Assembly (NCBI GenBank): GCA_041398745.1
Contig: JAWKUB010000005.1
Location: 248,001-312,000 of the forward strand
Length of the DNA: 64,000 nucleotides
DNA from: JACKHO01 sp041398745
Lineage (GTDB): Bacteria > Planctomycetota > Planctomycetia > Planctomycetales > Planctomycetaceae
Reading direction: 5' to 3'
Numbering within the stretch: position 1 is the stretch's first letter; every line of letters starts with the position of its first letter. Shown here in pieces: positions 28,006 to 35,396 of this stretch. A program made the position numbers and the translations under genes. The notes under the pieces were generated by a model that saw only the letters and a program-made list of their open reading frames with translations, was not told where the DNA came from and ran no database searches.

Positions 28006-28896
28006 ATGAATCAGCCCGCTCCCGGAACGCCTCCACCTGCCGACCAACTGGAATCCTCGTTCCGCAAATTGTGCGATGTCGTTGCCAAGCTGCGTTCACC
28101 TGAGGGTTGCCCGTGGGATCGCAAACAAACGCTGGCCACCATCAAGCCGTACACGCTCGAAGAGACTTACGAACTGCTGGAGGCGATCGACTCCGGAGAC
28201 GACAAAGCGATTGTCGAAGAGCTGGGTGATGTGCTCTTGCAGGTGGTGCTGGACGCTCAAATTGGAGCCGACGAGGGGCGATTCAACATTGTGCAGGTCA
28301 TCGAGGGGCTGACGACAAAAATGATTCAGCGGCATCCCCACGTCTTCGGTGATGTCGTGGTCGACTCCGCCGATGAAGTTCGAACACACTGGGAGGCAGC
28401 GAAGTCGAAGGAGAAGCAGGAACGGGAGTCGGCCCTCGACGGAATTCCGGCTGATCTCCCCTCACTCGCCCGCGCTGCGAGACTAACGAAACGGGCTGCA
28501 AACGTCGGTTATGATTTTCCCCACCGGGCCATGCTGTTCGACAAACTCCGCGAAGAAATCGGCGAGCTTCAGGAAGAGCTGTATCCCGAGGGGGATATGC
28601 CGGACATCCCTGCGGCAGTCGACATGGCTCCCGTTCCCGACGAACCGGTCGACGACAAAGAACGTCAGCACCGTATTGAGGGGGAGTTGGGCGACGTGCT
28701 GTTCGTCGTAGCCAACATTGCCCGCCGCTGGAATGTGAACCCGGAAGAAGCGTTGCGGCGAGCGAATCGCAAGTTCTCGAATCGCTTCCAGTACATCGAA
28801 CGGGGACTCCGCGAACAGGGAAAGACCATTCGGGAGGCTTCGCTGGAAGAAATGGAAGCACTTTACCAGCAGGGCAAGCGGCTGGAATCGAAGTAA
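28006..28896 (+). CDS. mazG: nucleoside triphosphate pyrophosphohydrolase MazG
   Basis: This 296-residue cytosolic enzyme hydrolyses NTPs and dNTPs to monophosphates and pyrophosphate. The N-terminal MazG domain has L-R-S-P-E-G-C-P-W-D-R-K-Q-T, then E-E-T-Y-E-L-L-E-A-I and E-E-L-G-D-V-L-L-Q-V, the E-x-x-E/E-x-x-D magnesium site. R-H-P-H-V-F-G follows. The second domain repeats the pattern as E-E-I-G-E-L near residue 185 and E-L-G-D-V-L-F-V near residue 228. It has a proline-rich N-terminus and an insertion (about 195-220) absent from the E. coli enzyme, which is about 263 residues long. Its ATG is nine bases after the preceding stop. Confidence 0.94.
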   Translation: MNQPAPGTPPPADQLESSFRKLCDVVAKLRSPEGCPWDRKQTLATIKPYTLEETYELLEAIDSGDDKAIVEELGDVLLQVVLDAQIGADEGRFNIVQVIEGLTTKMIQRHPHVFGDVVVDSADEVRTHWEAAKSKEKQERESALDGIPADLPSLARAARLTKRAANVGYDFPHRAMLFDKLREEIGELQEELYPEGDMPDIPAAVDMAPVPDEPVDDKERQHRIEGELGDVLFVVANIARRWNVNPEEALRRANRKFSNRFQYIERGLREQGKTIREASLEEMEALYQQGKRLESK

Positions 28897-29052
28897 CTGC
28901 GTGGCGGCTGAAGTTACCCACAGTTCAATATAGCGCGACAACCAGAAAAATCCGCAAACTCGACGCGCATTGCGGGGGCATCCATTGGATGGTGGCGGTG
29001 CTTCTCGCTCAGTCATTTGGACAGCTCTCGGCAATCGCATGAGGAACAGGAA

Positions 29053-29224
29053 TTCACCCTCCCCGCCGGGGAGGGTCGAGCGGAGCGAGGGGCGGGGCGA
29101 ATGCAAGTTGGACACGGAACTGCCTGTAAGGCAAGATTCAAGGGTGACACGCGAATTGCCCTCCCCGAATCTCGTAAACTCGATTCGACCCTCCCGTTTT
29201 CGGCTTCGCCGGCGGGAGGGTGAA
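29053..29224. repeat. MITE-like element with terminal inverted repeats (172 bp)
   Basis: The left end TTCACCCTCCCCGCCGG and the right end CCGGCGGGAGGGTGAA are inverted repeats differing by one inserted C. Each end also forms its own hairpin: ACCCTCCCC/GGGGAGGGT at 29056-29076 and ACCCTCCCG/CGGGAGGGT at 29188-29221. A third arm pair, GAGGGTCGA (29071-29079) with TCGACCCTC (29185-29193), is also present. Open frames cross it in both directions but have no protein-like features. It fills most of the 468-base gap between mazG and metY. The remainder of the gap shows nothing else. Confidence 0.6.
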
Positions 29225-29364
29225 GGATTCCGACAACCTGCCACCATTCATCGGATGCACCCGGCATCGCCGCCACCAACCTGACGGTTTGAGATTCGAG
29301 ACCGCTCCCACTACGATTCGTGGAATTGACAGCTCATCCCGTCTTTCTCGACCGGTAGATTAAC

Positions 29365-30651
29365 ATGCGCCCTGATACACTTTGCCTGCACGGTGGACAC
29401 ACTCCCGATTCCGCTTCGAACGCCCGTGCCGTTCCGATTTATCAGACCACCTCGTTCGTCTTCAACGACGCTGACCACGCAGGTCGATTGTTCGGACTTC
29501 AGGAATTCGGCAACATTTACAGCCGAATCATGAACCCGACCTGCGATGTGCTCGAACAGCGTCTGGCGATGCTCGAAGGGGGAAGTGGAGCATTGGCCGT
29601 GGCTTCCGGCCAGGCGGCTGAATCGCTCGCGATTCTCAACATCGCCCAAAGCGGACACAACATTGTCTCGTCGAGCAGCCTGTACGGCGGAACATACAAC
29701 CTGTTCCACTACACGTTCCCCAAGATGGGCATCGACTGCAAGTTCGTCGATCAGTCCGATCCGGAGAACTACCGCAAGGCTATCGACGAAAACACGCGCT
29801 GCCTGTACCTGGAGTCGATTGGCAACCCACGTTGCGATATTCCTGACTTCGAAGCAATTGGTGCCATCGCCAAAGAGGCGGGCATTCCGCTCATCGTGGA
29901 CAACACCCTCGCGTCACCATACCTGTTCCGTCCATTTGACCATGGCGCCGACGTGGTGATTCACTCCTGCACCAAGTTCATTGGTGGACATGGCACCTCG
30001 ATTGGCGGTGTGATTATCGAGAAGGGTGATTTCCCCTGGGATAACGGCAAGTTCCCCGAACTCACCGAGCCCGATCCTTCCTACCACGGAATGAAGTTCT
30101 ACGAAACGTTTGGCGGTATGAACCTCGCCTACATTCTGAAGGTTCGTACTCAGTTGCTGCGTGACCTCGGTCCGGCCCTCAGTCCGTTCAACGCGTTCCA
30201 ACTCATCCAGGGTCTGGAAACTCTCCACCTCAGAATGCCACGTCACTGTGAAAATGCACAGGCGGTTGCCGAATTCCTCGAAAGCCACCCGAAAGTCTCG
30301 TGGGTCGGTTATGCCGGACTCGAGTCGCACGCCTGTCATTCGCTGGCGAAGAAATATATGCCCAAGGGCTGCGGTGCAATTTTCGGCTTCGGCATTGCTG
30401 GCGACACACCGGCTCAGCAGCGTGAAAGCGGGGCGAAGCTCATTAACAATATGAAGCTGTTCTCGCACCTCGCGAACGTCGGTGACAGCAAGTCGCTTGT
30501 TATTCACCCCTCGAGCACCACGCACCAGCAGTTGACCACCGAAGAGCAGCTCAGCACCGGTGTCTCGCCTGACCTCGTGCGGCTCTCGATTGGCACCGAG
30601 GACAAGGAAGACATCATCGCCGACCTCAAACAGGCGCTGGACCAAATCTAA
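29365..30651 (+). CDS. metY: O-acetylhomoserine sulfhydrylase (Cys/Met metabolism PLP enzyme)
   Basis: This 428-residue PLP enzyme combines O-acetylhomoserine with sulfide (or methanethiol) to give homocysteine (or methionine). Family landmarks: T-L-C-L-H-G-G-H near the N-terminus, R-I-M-N-P-T, L-E-G-G-S-G-A-L-A-V-A-S-G-Q-A-A, L-Y-G-G-T-Y-N-L-F, V-D-N-T-L-A-S-P-Y, and the PLP lysine in H-S-C-T-K-F-I-G-G-H-G. The long H-G-T-S-I-G-G and M-N-L-A-Y segments favour the MetY branch over cystathionine synthases. It is a single-gene unit ending in a strong terminator. Confidence 0.93.
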   Translation: MRPDTLCLHGGHTPDSASNARAVPIYQTTSFVFNDADHAGRLFGLQEFGNIYSRIMNPTCDVLEQRLAMLEGGSGALAVASGQAAESLAILNIAQSGHNIVSSSSLYGGTYNLFHYTFPKMGIDCKFVDQSDPENYRKAIDENTRCLYLESIGNPRCDIPDFEAIGAIAKEAGIPLIVDNTLASPYLFRPFDHGADVVIHSCTKFIGGHGTSIGGVIIEKGDFPWDNGKFPELTEPDPSYHGMKFYETFGGMNLAYILKVRTQLLRDLGPALSPFNAFQLIQGLETLHLRMPRHCENAQAVAEFLESHPKVSWVGYAGLESHACHSLAKKYMPKGCGAIFGFGIAGDTPAQQRESGAKLINNMKLFSHLANVGDSKSLVIHPSSTTHQQLTTEEQLSTGVSPDLVRLSIGTEDKEDIIADLKQALDQI

Positions 30652-30689
30652 GCCGAATGTTTTTGCTTGATGGTTAAGCGAGTACTCCG

Positions 30690-30727
30690 AGAGCCCCGTT
30701 CCCTGTTGACGGGGCTCTTGGTTTTCC
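30690..30727 (+). terminator. intrinsic terminator of metY
   Basis: A ten-base stem AGAGCCCCGT/ACGGGGCTCT with a nine-base loop starts about 39 bases after the metY stop and is followed by TGGTTTTCC. Confidence 0.85.
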
Positions 30728-30771
30728 TGCAAACAGATTTCGATTGGCACGACGACGAACCAGGATTATTT

Positions 30772-30910
30772 GTAGGGTGGGTGGAGTCCGCGTCAAAACA
30801 ATGGTGCGTTACGCAAGTCGCTCAATGCGAATAGCTGCGTGACATTTTGGTGACGACGTAGTCGCGGACGCAACCCACCACAATACGACGACTTGCTGCA
30901 CACACCCTAC
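30772..30910. repeat. interspersed palindromic repeat, copy 2 (139 bp)
   Basis: This is the second copy of the element at 2509-2648, in the same orientation and of nearly the same length. It begins GTAGGGTGGGTGG and ends CACACACCCTAC. Inside it, GTGGGTGGAGTCCGCG pairs with CGCGGACGCAACCCAC (14 of 16), GCAAGTCG pairs with CGACTTGC, and TGCGT-T-ACGCA is a small palindrome. The arms are interleaved. It lies between the metY terminator and the MazG-like gene and shows no ORF of its own. Confidence 0.75.
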
Positions 30911-30966
30911 AAGGCGTACAACAGGCCGCTTCATCCCAATAGCGGTGAACCAGGAAAGACAGGACA

Positions 30967-31284
30967 ATGTCAGACAAACCTTCAATGACACTCACCGAAC
31001 TGCAGTCGCTCATCCGCACCATGTACTCCAGCAAGGATGAAGCACGGGGCGTTGACGGCACGTTCATGTGGCTCATGGAAGAGGTTGGAGAATTGGCGGC
31101 CGCACTCCGCGAGGGAACCAGGGAAGAGCAGGCGAAAGAGTTTGCAGATGTCCTTGCCTGGCTGGCCACCATTGCGAACGTCGCGGACATCGACTTGGGA
31201 GCCGCAGTGGCTGCAAAATACGGAAACGGCTGCCCCGGCTGCGGTGCGATGATCTGCGCCTGTGGAATCGAAGAGAAGCCATGA
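30967..31284 (+). CDS. MazG-like nucleotide pyrophosphohydrolase with Cys-rich tail
   Basis: This 105-residue all-alpha protein has the magnesium site of the MazG superfamily: E38-E39-V-G-E42 and E58-F-A-D61 (E-x-x-E and E-x-x-D). It would cleave nucleoside triphosphates or a related nucleotide. After the fold comes a tail C89-P-G-C92 and C97-A-C99, which looks like a small metal-binding knuckle. Its TGA overlaps the ATG of the next gene by four bases, so it is translationally coupled to the MnmE-like GTPase. This is a short dimeric-type MazG relative, distinct from the full-length MazG at 28006-28896. Confidence 0.8.
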   Translation: MSDKPSMTLTELQSLIRTMYSSKDEARGVDGTFMWLMEEVGELAAALREGTREEQAKEFADVLAWLATIANVADIDLGAAVAAKYGNGCPGCGAMICACGIEEKP

Positions 31285-32426
31285 CCACTGGCCCCGAGTG
31301 CGTGTTCGCCATTCTCACCGGTCGTGGCCGGGGTGGTGTGGCGACATTTGCGCTCCACGGAAACGTGAGGCTGGCTGATGGAGTTTTCACCGCGAAGAAC
31401 GGTCGCCTTGCTGCCGACCAGTATCTGAACCGCATTTGCTTTGGCCTGATCGAATTAACCGACGGCTCCGCCCGCGAAGAAGCTGTCTACTGTCGAACCG
31501 CAGAAAACCGAGCCGAAATCCATTGCCACGGCGGTCCGGCAGTGCAGCGTTTAATTGCCGAGGCACTGCTGCGTTCTGGAGTGCTTCAGGTATCCGCCAA
31601 AGAATTCCTGGCGGCAACCGATGGCCCGCTTGCGGCAGATGCCGCCCTCGTCCTCGCAAAATCCCAGACATCTCGTACCGCAAAAATCTTGCTGGCTCAA
31701 CAGGCGCGTTTTCCGCAGTTTCTGGAGCAAATAGGAAAGCTGCCCATTGGCGAACGAATTGCTTCCCTGCGTGAATCATTGCAATGGGAGACATTCGGCC
31801 GACATCTAACCGAGCCCTGGATGATTGTGCTTTGCGGCCCACCGAACGTGGGAAAGTCGACACTGCTCAACGCCCTGGTGGGATACAACCGAGCCATTGT
31901 GTTTGACCAGCCCGGCACCACCCGGGACGTGCTGACAGCAGAGACAGCTATTGAAGGATGGCCCATGCGTTTCGTCGACACCGCCGGACTTCGCAGCACA
32001 ACAGACGAACTCGAACAGGCCGGAATCGAACAGGGAAAGCAGACACTGGCCCAGGCCGACCTGTTGCTCGTCCTGCACGACATCACTCAAGGGCCGAGCG
32101 ACTTACCTGCGGAGGTGAGCGAGGCACAAGTACAGCGAATTGACGTGTGGAACAAATGCGATGCCCAGCTGCAGCAGAAAGAAGTCGCTCCCACAAATGA
32201 CTCGGTTCACATTTCGGCCCTGAAGCATGAAGGCCTCGAACCACTGTTTGAAAGAATCGTCGCCCGACTCGTCCCCGCTCTTCCATCAGCCGACGCGGTC
32301 ATCCCCTGTAGCTCTCAGCAAGCCAATTGGCTACGAGACCTACTGGAAGCGGCGGAGCAAGAGGACGAGAGTCGCTGGACAGCTCGCCTCGAAGAGCTCG
32401 CGGCAGGACGGCCCGCCAAGGGGTAA
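31281..32426 (+). CDS. MnmE-like GTPase, short and lacking the C-terminal Cys motif
   Basis: This 381-residue protein has the layout of the tRNA-modifying GTPase MnmE: an N-terminal formyl-THF-like domain (I-L-T-G-R-G-R-G-G-V, then E-I-H-C-H-G-G at 79-85), a helical stretch, and a G domain with G-P-P-N-V-G-K-S (186-193), G-T-T-R-D (212-216), D-T-A-G (233-236) and N-K-C-D (291-294). Two family hallmarks are missing: the P-G-E-F-T-x-R-A-F-L-N-G-K segment is replaced by S-A-K-E-F-L-A-A-T-D-G, and the C-terminal C-(I/V)-G-K is absent. It is about 70 residues shorter than usual. mnmG lies convergently downstream. It may be a divergent MnmE or a paralogue. Confidence 0.8.
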   Translation: MTTGPECVFAILTGRGRGGVATFALHGNVRLADGVFTAKNGRLAADQYLNRICFGLIELTDGSAREEAVYCRTAENRAEIHCHGGPAVQRLIAEALLRSGVLQVSAKEFLAATDGPLAADAALVLAKSQTSRTAKILLAQQARFPQFLEQIGKLPIGERIASLRESLQWETFGRHLTEPWMIVLCGPPNVGKSTLLNALVGYNRAIVFDQPGTTRDVLTAETAIEGWPMRFVDTAGLRSTTDELEQAGIEQGKQTLAQADLLLVLHDITQGPSDLPAEVSEAQVQRIDVWNKCDAQLQQKEVAPTNDSVHISALKHEGLEPLFERIVARLVPALPSADAVIPCSSQQANWLRDLLEAAEQEDESRWTARLEELAAGRPAKG

Positions 32427-32543
32427 AACTTCACAATCTCCCTGCGTCCTCGGCGCACTCTGCGTTTCTATCTTTGATCTGAATCGGTCGCCAGCATGCT
32501 CACCCTGCTGCACGATGTGAGCACGGCACAAGCTGGAATCGGC

Positions 32544-34364
32544 CTACTTCAAATACATACTCAGCACGACCAAATCGGCAGGGGTAATTCCACTAATACG
32601 TCCTGCCTGGGCGATGTTCTGGGGCCGGATGCGCGTGAACTTTTCCTGGGCTTCTTTGCGGAGTTGCGGGACGGCGCGGAAGTCGAAGGTTTCTGGAATG
32701 CGAATGGAGGCGTGCTTCTGCATTTTCTCCACGTCCTGTTGCTGTCGCTTCACGTAGCCACTGTATTTGACCTCAATTTGCACCTGCTCCTTCGCCCGGC
32801 CTGAGAGGGGAAGCAGAGAAACATCGGAGGAGAGTTCCTGCAACTGCGGCCATTCAATTTCAGGACGCCGCAGCCAGTCTTCGAGCGTTTGCCCGTGGTG
32901 CCGGGTCTTGCGGATGAGTTCAAACGCGGTGTCGATTTCTCGCTCATACGCTTCATGTCGCGCCCAGCGATTGTCATCCACCAAACCAATGCGGCGACCA
33001 ACTCCGGTCAGTCGGCGGTCGGCATTGTCCTGTCGGAGCAGCAGTCGATACTCCGCGCGTGAGGTGAACATTCGGTAAGGCTCGTCAACCCCTTTGGTCA
33101 CGAGGTCATCAATCAGGACGGCAATATAACCTTGTGAGCGGTCGAGAATGAGTGGTTCTTCGCCACGGATTTTGAGTGCGGCGTTGATGCCAGCCATCAG
33201 GCCCTGAGCGGCTGCTTCTTCGTAGCCTGTGGTGCCGTTAATTTGTCCGGCGAAGTACAAGCCCGCCACGAGTTTGGTTTCGAGTGTTGGGAAGAGCTGC
33301 GTGGGCGGGGCGAAGTCGTATTCCACGGCATACCCATACCGCATGATTTCCGCCTTCTCCAGGCCACGAATCGACCGGATCATGGTGTCCTGCACATCCC
33401 GCGGCAGGCTGGTGGAGATACCGTTGCAGTAAACTTCCAGCGTGTTGCGGCCTTCCGGTTCGAGGAAAATCTGGTGCGAGGACTTGTCGGCAAACCGCAC
33501 GACTTTGTCCTCAATCGAGGGGCAGTAACGCGGCCCCGTCGAATTGATTTGGCCGCTGTACATGGGAGCCCGGTGCAGATTGTCCCGAATGACATCGTGC
33601 ACGCTGGTATTCGTCTCCGTCAGCCAGCAGGAGATTTGTTCCTGTTGGATTTTCTCGGTCAGAAAGGAAAACGGCTGGGGTGTGTCGTCTCCGGGTTGTT
33701 CTTCCGTCTGAGAATAGTCGATGGTGCGACCATTCAGGCGCGCCGGCGTACCGGTTTTGAAACGTTCGAGCTGGAATCCGAGGTCACGAAAATTGTCCGA
33801 CAGAGTTCCTGTCGTCCCTTCACCAGCCCGACCGCCAGCCGACTTCGCCTCGCCCGTATGCATAATGGCTTGCAGAAATGTTCCCGTCGTGATGATGACC
33901 GCACTCGCACGGTAAATTGCACCGCCGCGGACACGTACGCCCGTGATTTTCCGATCAGCATCGTCTCCGTCGACAAGCAGCCCTTCCACCATTTCCTGAC
34001 ACAGCGTGAGGTTTTCCTGTTCCTCAACACGCAGCTTCATGAGGAACTGATACGCCTTCTTGTCCGCCTGAGCACGCGGACTCCACATCGCTGGTCCCTT
34101 CGTCCGGTTCAGCAATCGAAACTGAATGCCCGTTTCGTCGATAATGCGGCCCATCTCGCCGCCCAGCGCATCGACTTCACGAACGATTTGTCCTTTTGCC
34201 ACCCCACCAATCGCCGGATTGCAACTCATTTGGCCGACGGTGTCACAATTCATCGTGAGCAGAGCGGTCTTTGCTCCCATGCGGGCCGTTGCCAGCGCAG
34301 CCTCGGTACCGGCGTGGCCCGCGCCAATGACAACAACATCAAAGTGGTAAGTAGATTCCGACAT
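32544..34364 (-). CDS. mnmG: tRNA uridine-5-carboxymethylaminomethyl modification enzyme MnmG
   Basis: This 606-residue FAD enzyme works with MnmE to install the cmnm5 group on wobble uridine 34. The FAD-binding motif V-V-V-I-G-A-G-H-A-G-T-E-A-A is at the N-terminus. N-C-D-T-V-G-Q-M-S-C-N-P-A-I-G-G and the central G-P-R-Y-C-P-S-I-E-D-K segment are also present, as is G-Y-E-E-A-A-A-Q-G near residue 360. I use ATG 34364 because the 21 extra residues of the longer frame precede the conserved start. The gene runs toward the MnmE-like gene, with 117 bases between the stops. Confidence 0.96.
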   Translation of the reverse strand: MSESTYHFDVVVIGAGHAGTEAALATARMGAKTALLTMNCDTVGQMSCNPAIGGVAKGQIVREVDALGGEMGRIIDETGIQFRLLNRTKGPAMWSPRAQADKKAYQFLMKLRVEEQENLTLCQEMVEGLLVDGDDADRKITGVRVRGGAIYRASAVIITTGTFLQAIMHTGEAKSAGGRAGEGTTGTLSDNFRDLGFQLERFKTGTPARLNGRTIDYSQTEEQPGDDTPQPFSFLTEKIQQEQISCWLTETNTSVHDVIRDNLHRAPMYSGQINSTGPRYCPSIEDKVVRFADKSSHQIFLEPEGRNTLEVYCNGISTSLPRDVQDTMIRSIRGLEKAEIMRYGYAVEYDFAPPTQLFPTLETKLVAGLYFAGQINGTTGYEEAAAQGLMAGINAALKIRGEEPLILDRSQGYIAVLIDDLVTKGVDEPYRMFTSRAEYRLLLRQDNADRRLTGVGRRIGLVDDNRWARHEAYEREIDTAFELIRKTRHHGQTLEDWLRRPEIEWPQLQELSSDVSLLPLSGRAKEQVQIEVKYSGYVKRQQQDVEKMQKHASIRIPETFDFRAVPQLRKEAQEKFTRIRPQNIAQAGRISGITPADLVVLSMYLK

Positions 34365-34537
34365 TTCACTACCTGGATTAGTCGCAGATCGCCACTGGGA
34401 ACCAACACCAGAAGCTGCGGTGTCCAACCGAACTGAGTGCGAAGTCTACAGATTTCCCTGGTCGGAAACACGCCAAAGGTCAGGACACCTATGAGTTCCT
34501 CGGGCAATCCGATACATCGCGATGGCGAGTACCAATG

Positions 34538-34574
34538 AAAAACGCCTCACAGTTGGACACTGCAAGGCGTTTTT
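34538..34574 (-). terminator. bidirectional intrinsic terminator after the HTH gene
   Basis: AAAAACGCCT pairs with AGGCGTTTTT, and the inner CAGT pairs with ACTG, leaving a five-base loop. T tracts occur on both strands. It ends 23 bases from the stop of the minus-strand gene at 34598. Confidence 0.88.
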
Positions 34575-34597
34575 GAGTTCGTTTCGGTGGAAGTGGA

Positions 34598-35179
34598 TTA
34601 ACGTACCTTCATTGCCTGACGCGATGCCAGTGCCTGAACGCGGGCAGCAACCAGCGGAGCATCCACCGGCACACGGAACGATTCATCAATCGCAAGTTCA
34701 GCACGTCGGTCAACGCCGCCCTGGCTGACGAGTCCCACAATCGCGACGTCGCTACCGAGCAGGTTCCGCATGCCAACTGCCACAGCCGCCATATCACTGT
34801 TGGCATCACCAATGTTGATGACCACACAATGCGGTTTCATATGTGTGGTCAGCGATCCTGCTTCGAAAGCCGTTGCGGCCGTGAAGACTTCGACTTCCTG
34901 CGGGAACTCAGCCTGCAACTGGCGTTCGACTTCTTTTGTATCACCAATCAGCAGCACGCGACCCGGACCGACGGGAGCGAGTGCGCCGAGCGGCATGCCG
35001 TGCGACTGCATGAACTGCACAAGATTTTCGCGAGGAATTCGCCGGTCCTGAGAACCGGGAATGCGATAGCCTTCAAGTCGCCCAGTATCAAACCATTTGC
35101 TCACCGTGCGTGGAGCAACCTGACATATCTTGGCCACTTGTCCGGTGGTGAACACCTGAACGTCTTCGTAATCTTTCAT
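34598..35179 (-). CDS. HTH regulator fused to a pseudo-receiver domain
   Basis: This 193-residue protein starts with a MerR/excisionase-type DNA-binding domain (F-T-T-G-Q-V-A-K-I-C-Q-V-A-P-R-T-V-S-K-W-F-D, then R-R-I-P-R-E). A receiver-like fold follows from about residue 74. In that fold the phospho-acceptor position reads V-V-I-N-I, with Asn for Asp, and the Lys of the K-P motif near the end reads V-P. It therefore should not be phosphorylated in the usual way. It is a single-gene unit with its own terminator. Promoter targets and signal are unknown. Confidence 0.75.
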   Translation of the reverse strand: MKDYEDVQVFTTGQVAKICQVAPRTVSKWFDTGRLEGYRIPGSQDRRIPRENLVQFMQSHGMPLGALAPVGPGRVLLIGDTKEVERQLQAEFPQEVEVFTAATAFEAGSLTTHMKPHCVVINIGDANSDMAAVAVGMRNLLGSDVAIVGLVSQGGVDRRAELAIDESFRVPVDAPLVAARVQALASRQAMKVR

Positions 35180-35396
35180 GTGGTGGAGTATGGACTGGAG
35201 AAATGAATGGTACCGTCCATGGTGAAGAGATGATTCCAGCCCCCCATGTAGCAGACTTCATACCACCGCCCCCAGAAACGGTCTAAGCCGTACTTGGCCA
35301 ATACAATCGGAACCCGACTAGTATCCGACCTTACGTTTAGCGCAGTAAACCGTGAACACAGATGTTCAGCGATATGAACACGACGAATCAATGTTC

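Noticed and set aside
28897..29052. A possible promoter or RNA just after mazG.
   Set aside because: No consistent -35/-10 pair or stable RNA fold was found outside the repeat element.
29013..29279. Short ORFs on both strands in the mazG-metY gap.
   Set aside because: They are explained by the GC-rich inverted repeats of the MITE-like element.
33243..34436. A 397-codon open frame on the plus strand opposite mnmG.
   Set aside because: It lies entirely antisense to a well-conserved gene and its translation has no family motif, low-complexity Arg/Phe content and no ribosome binding site.
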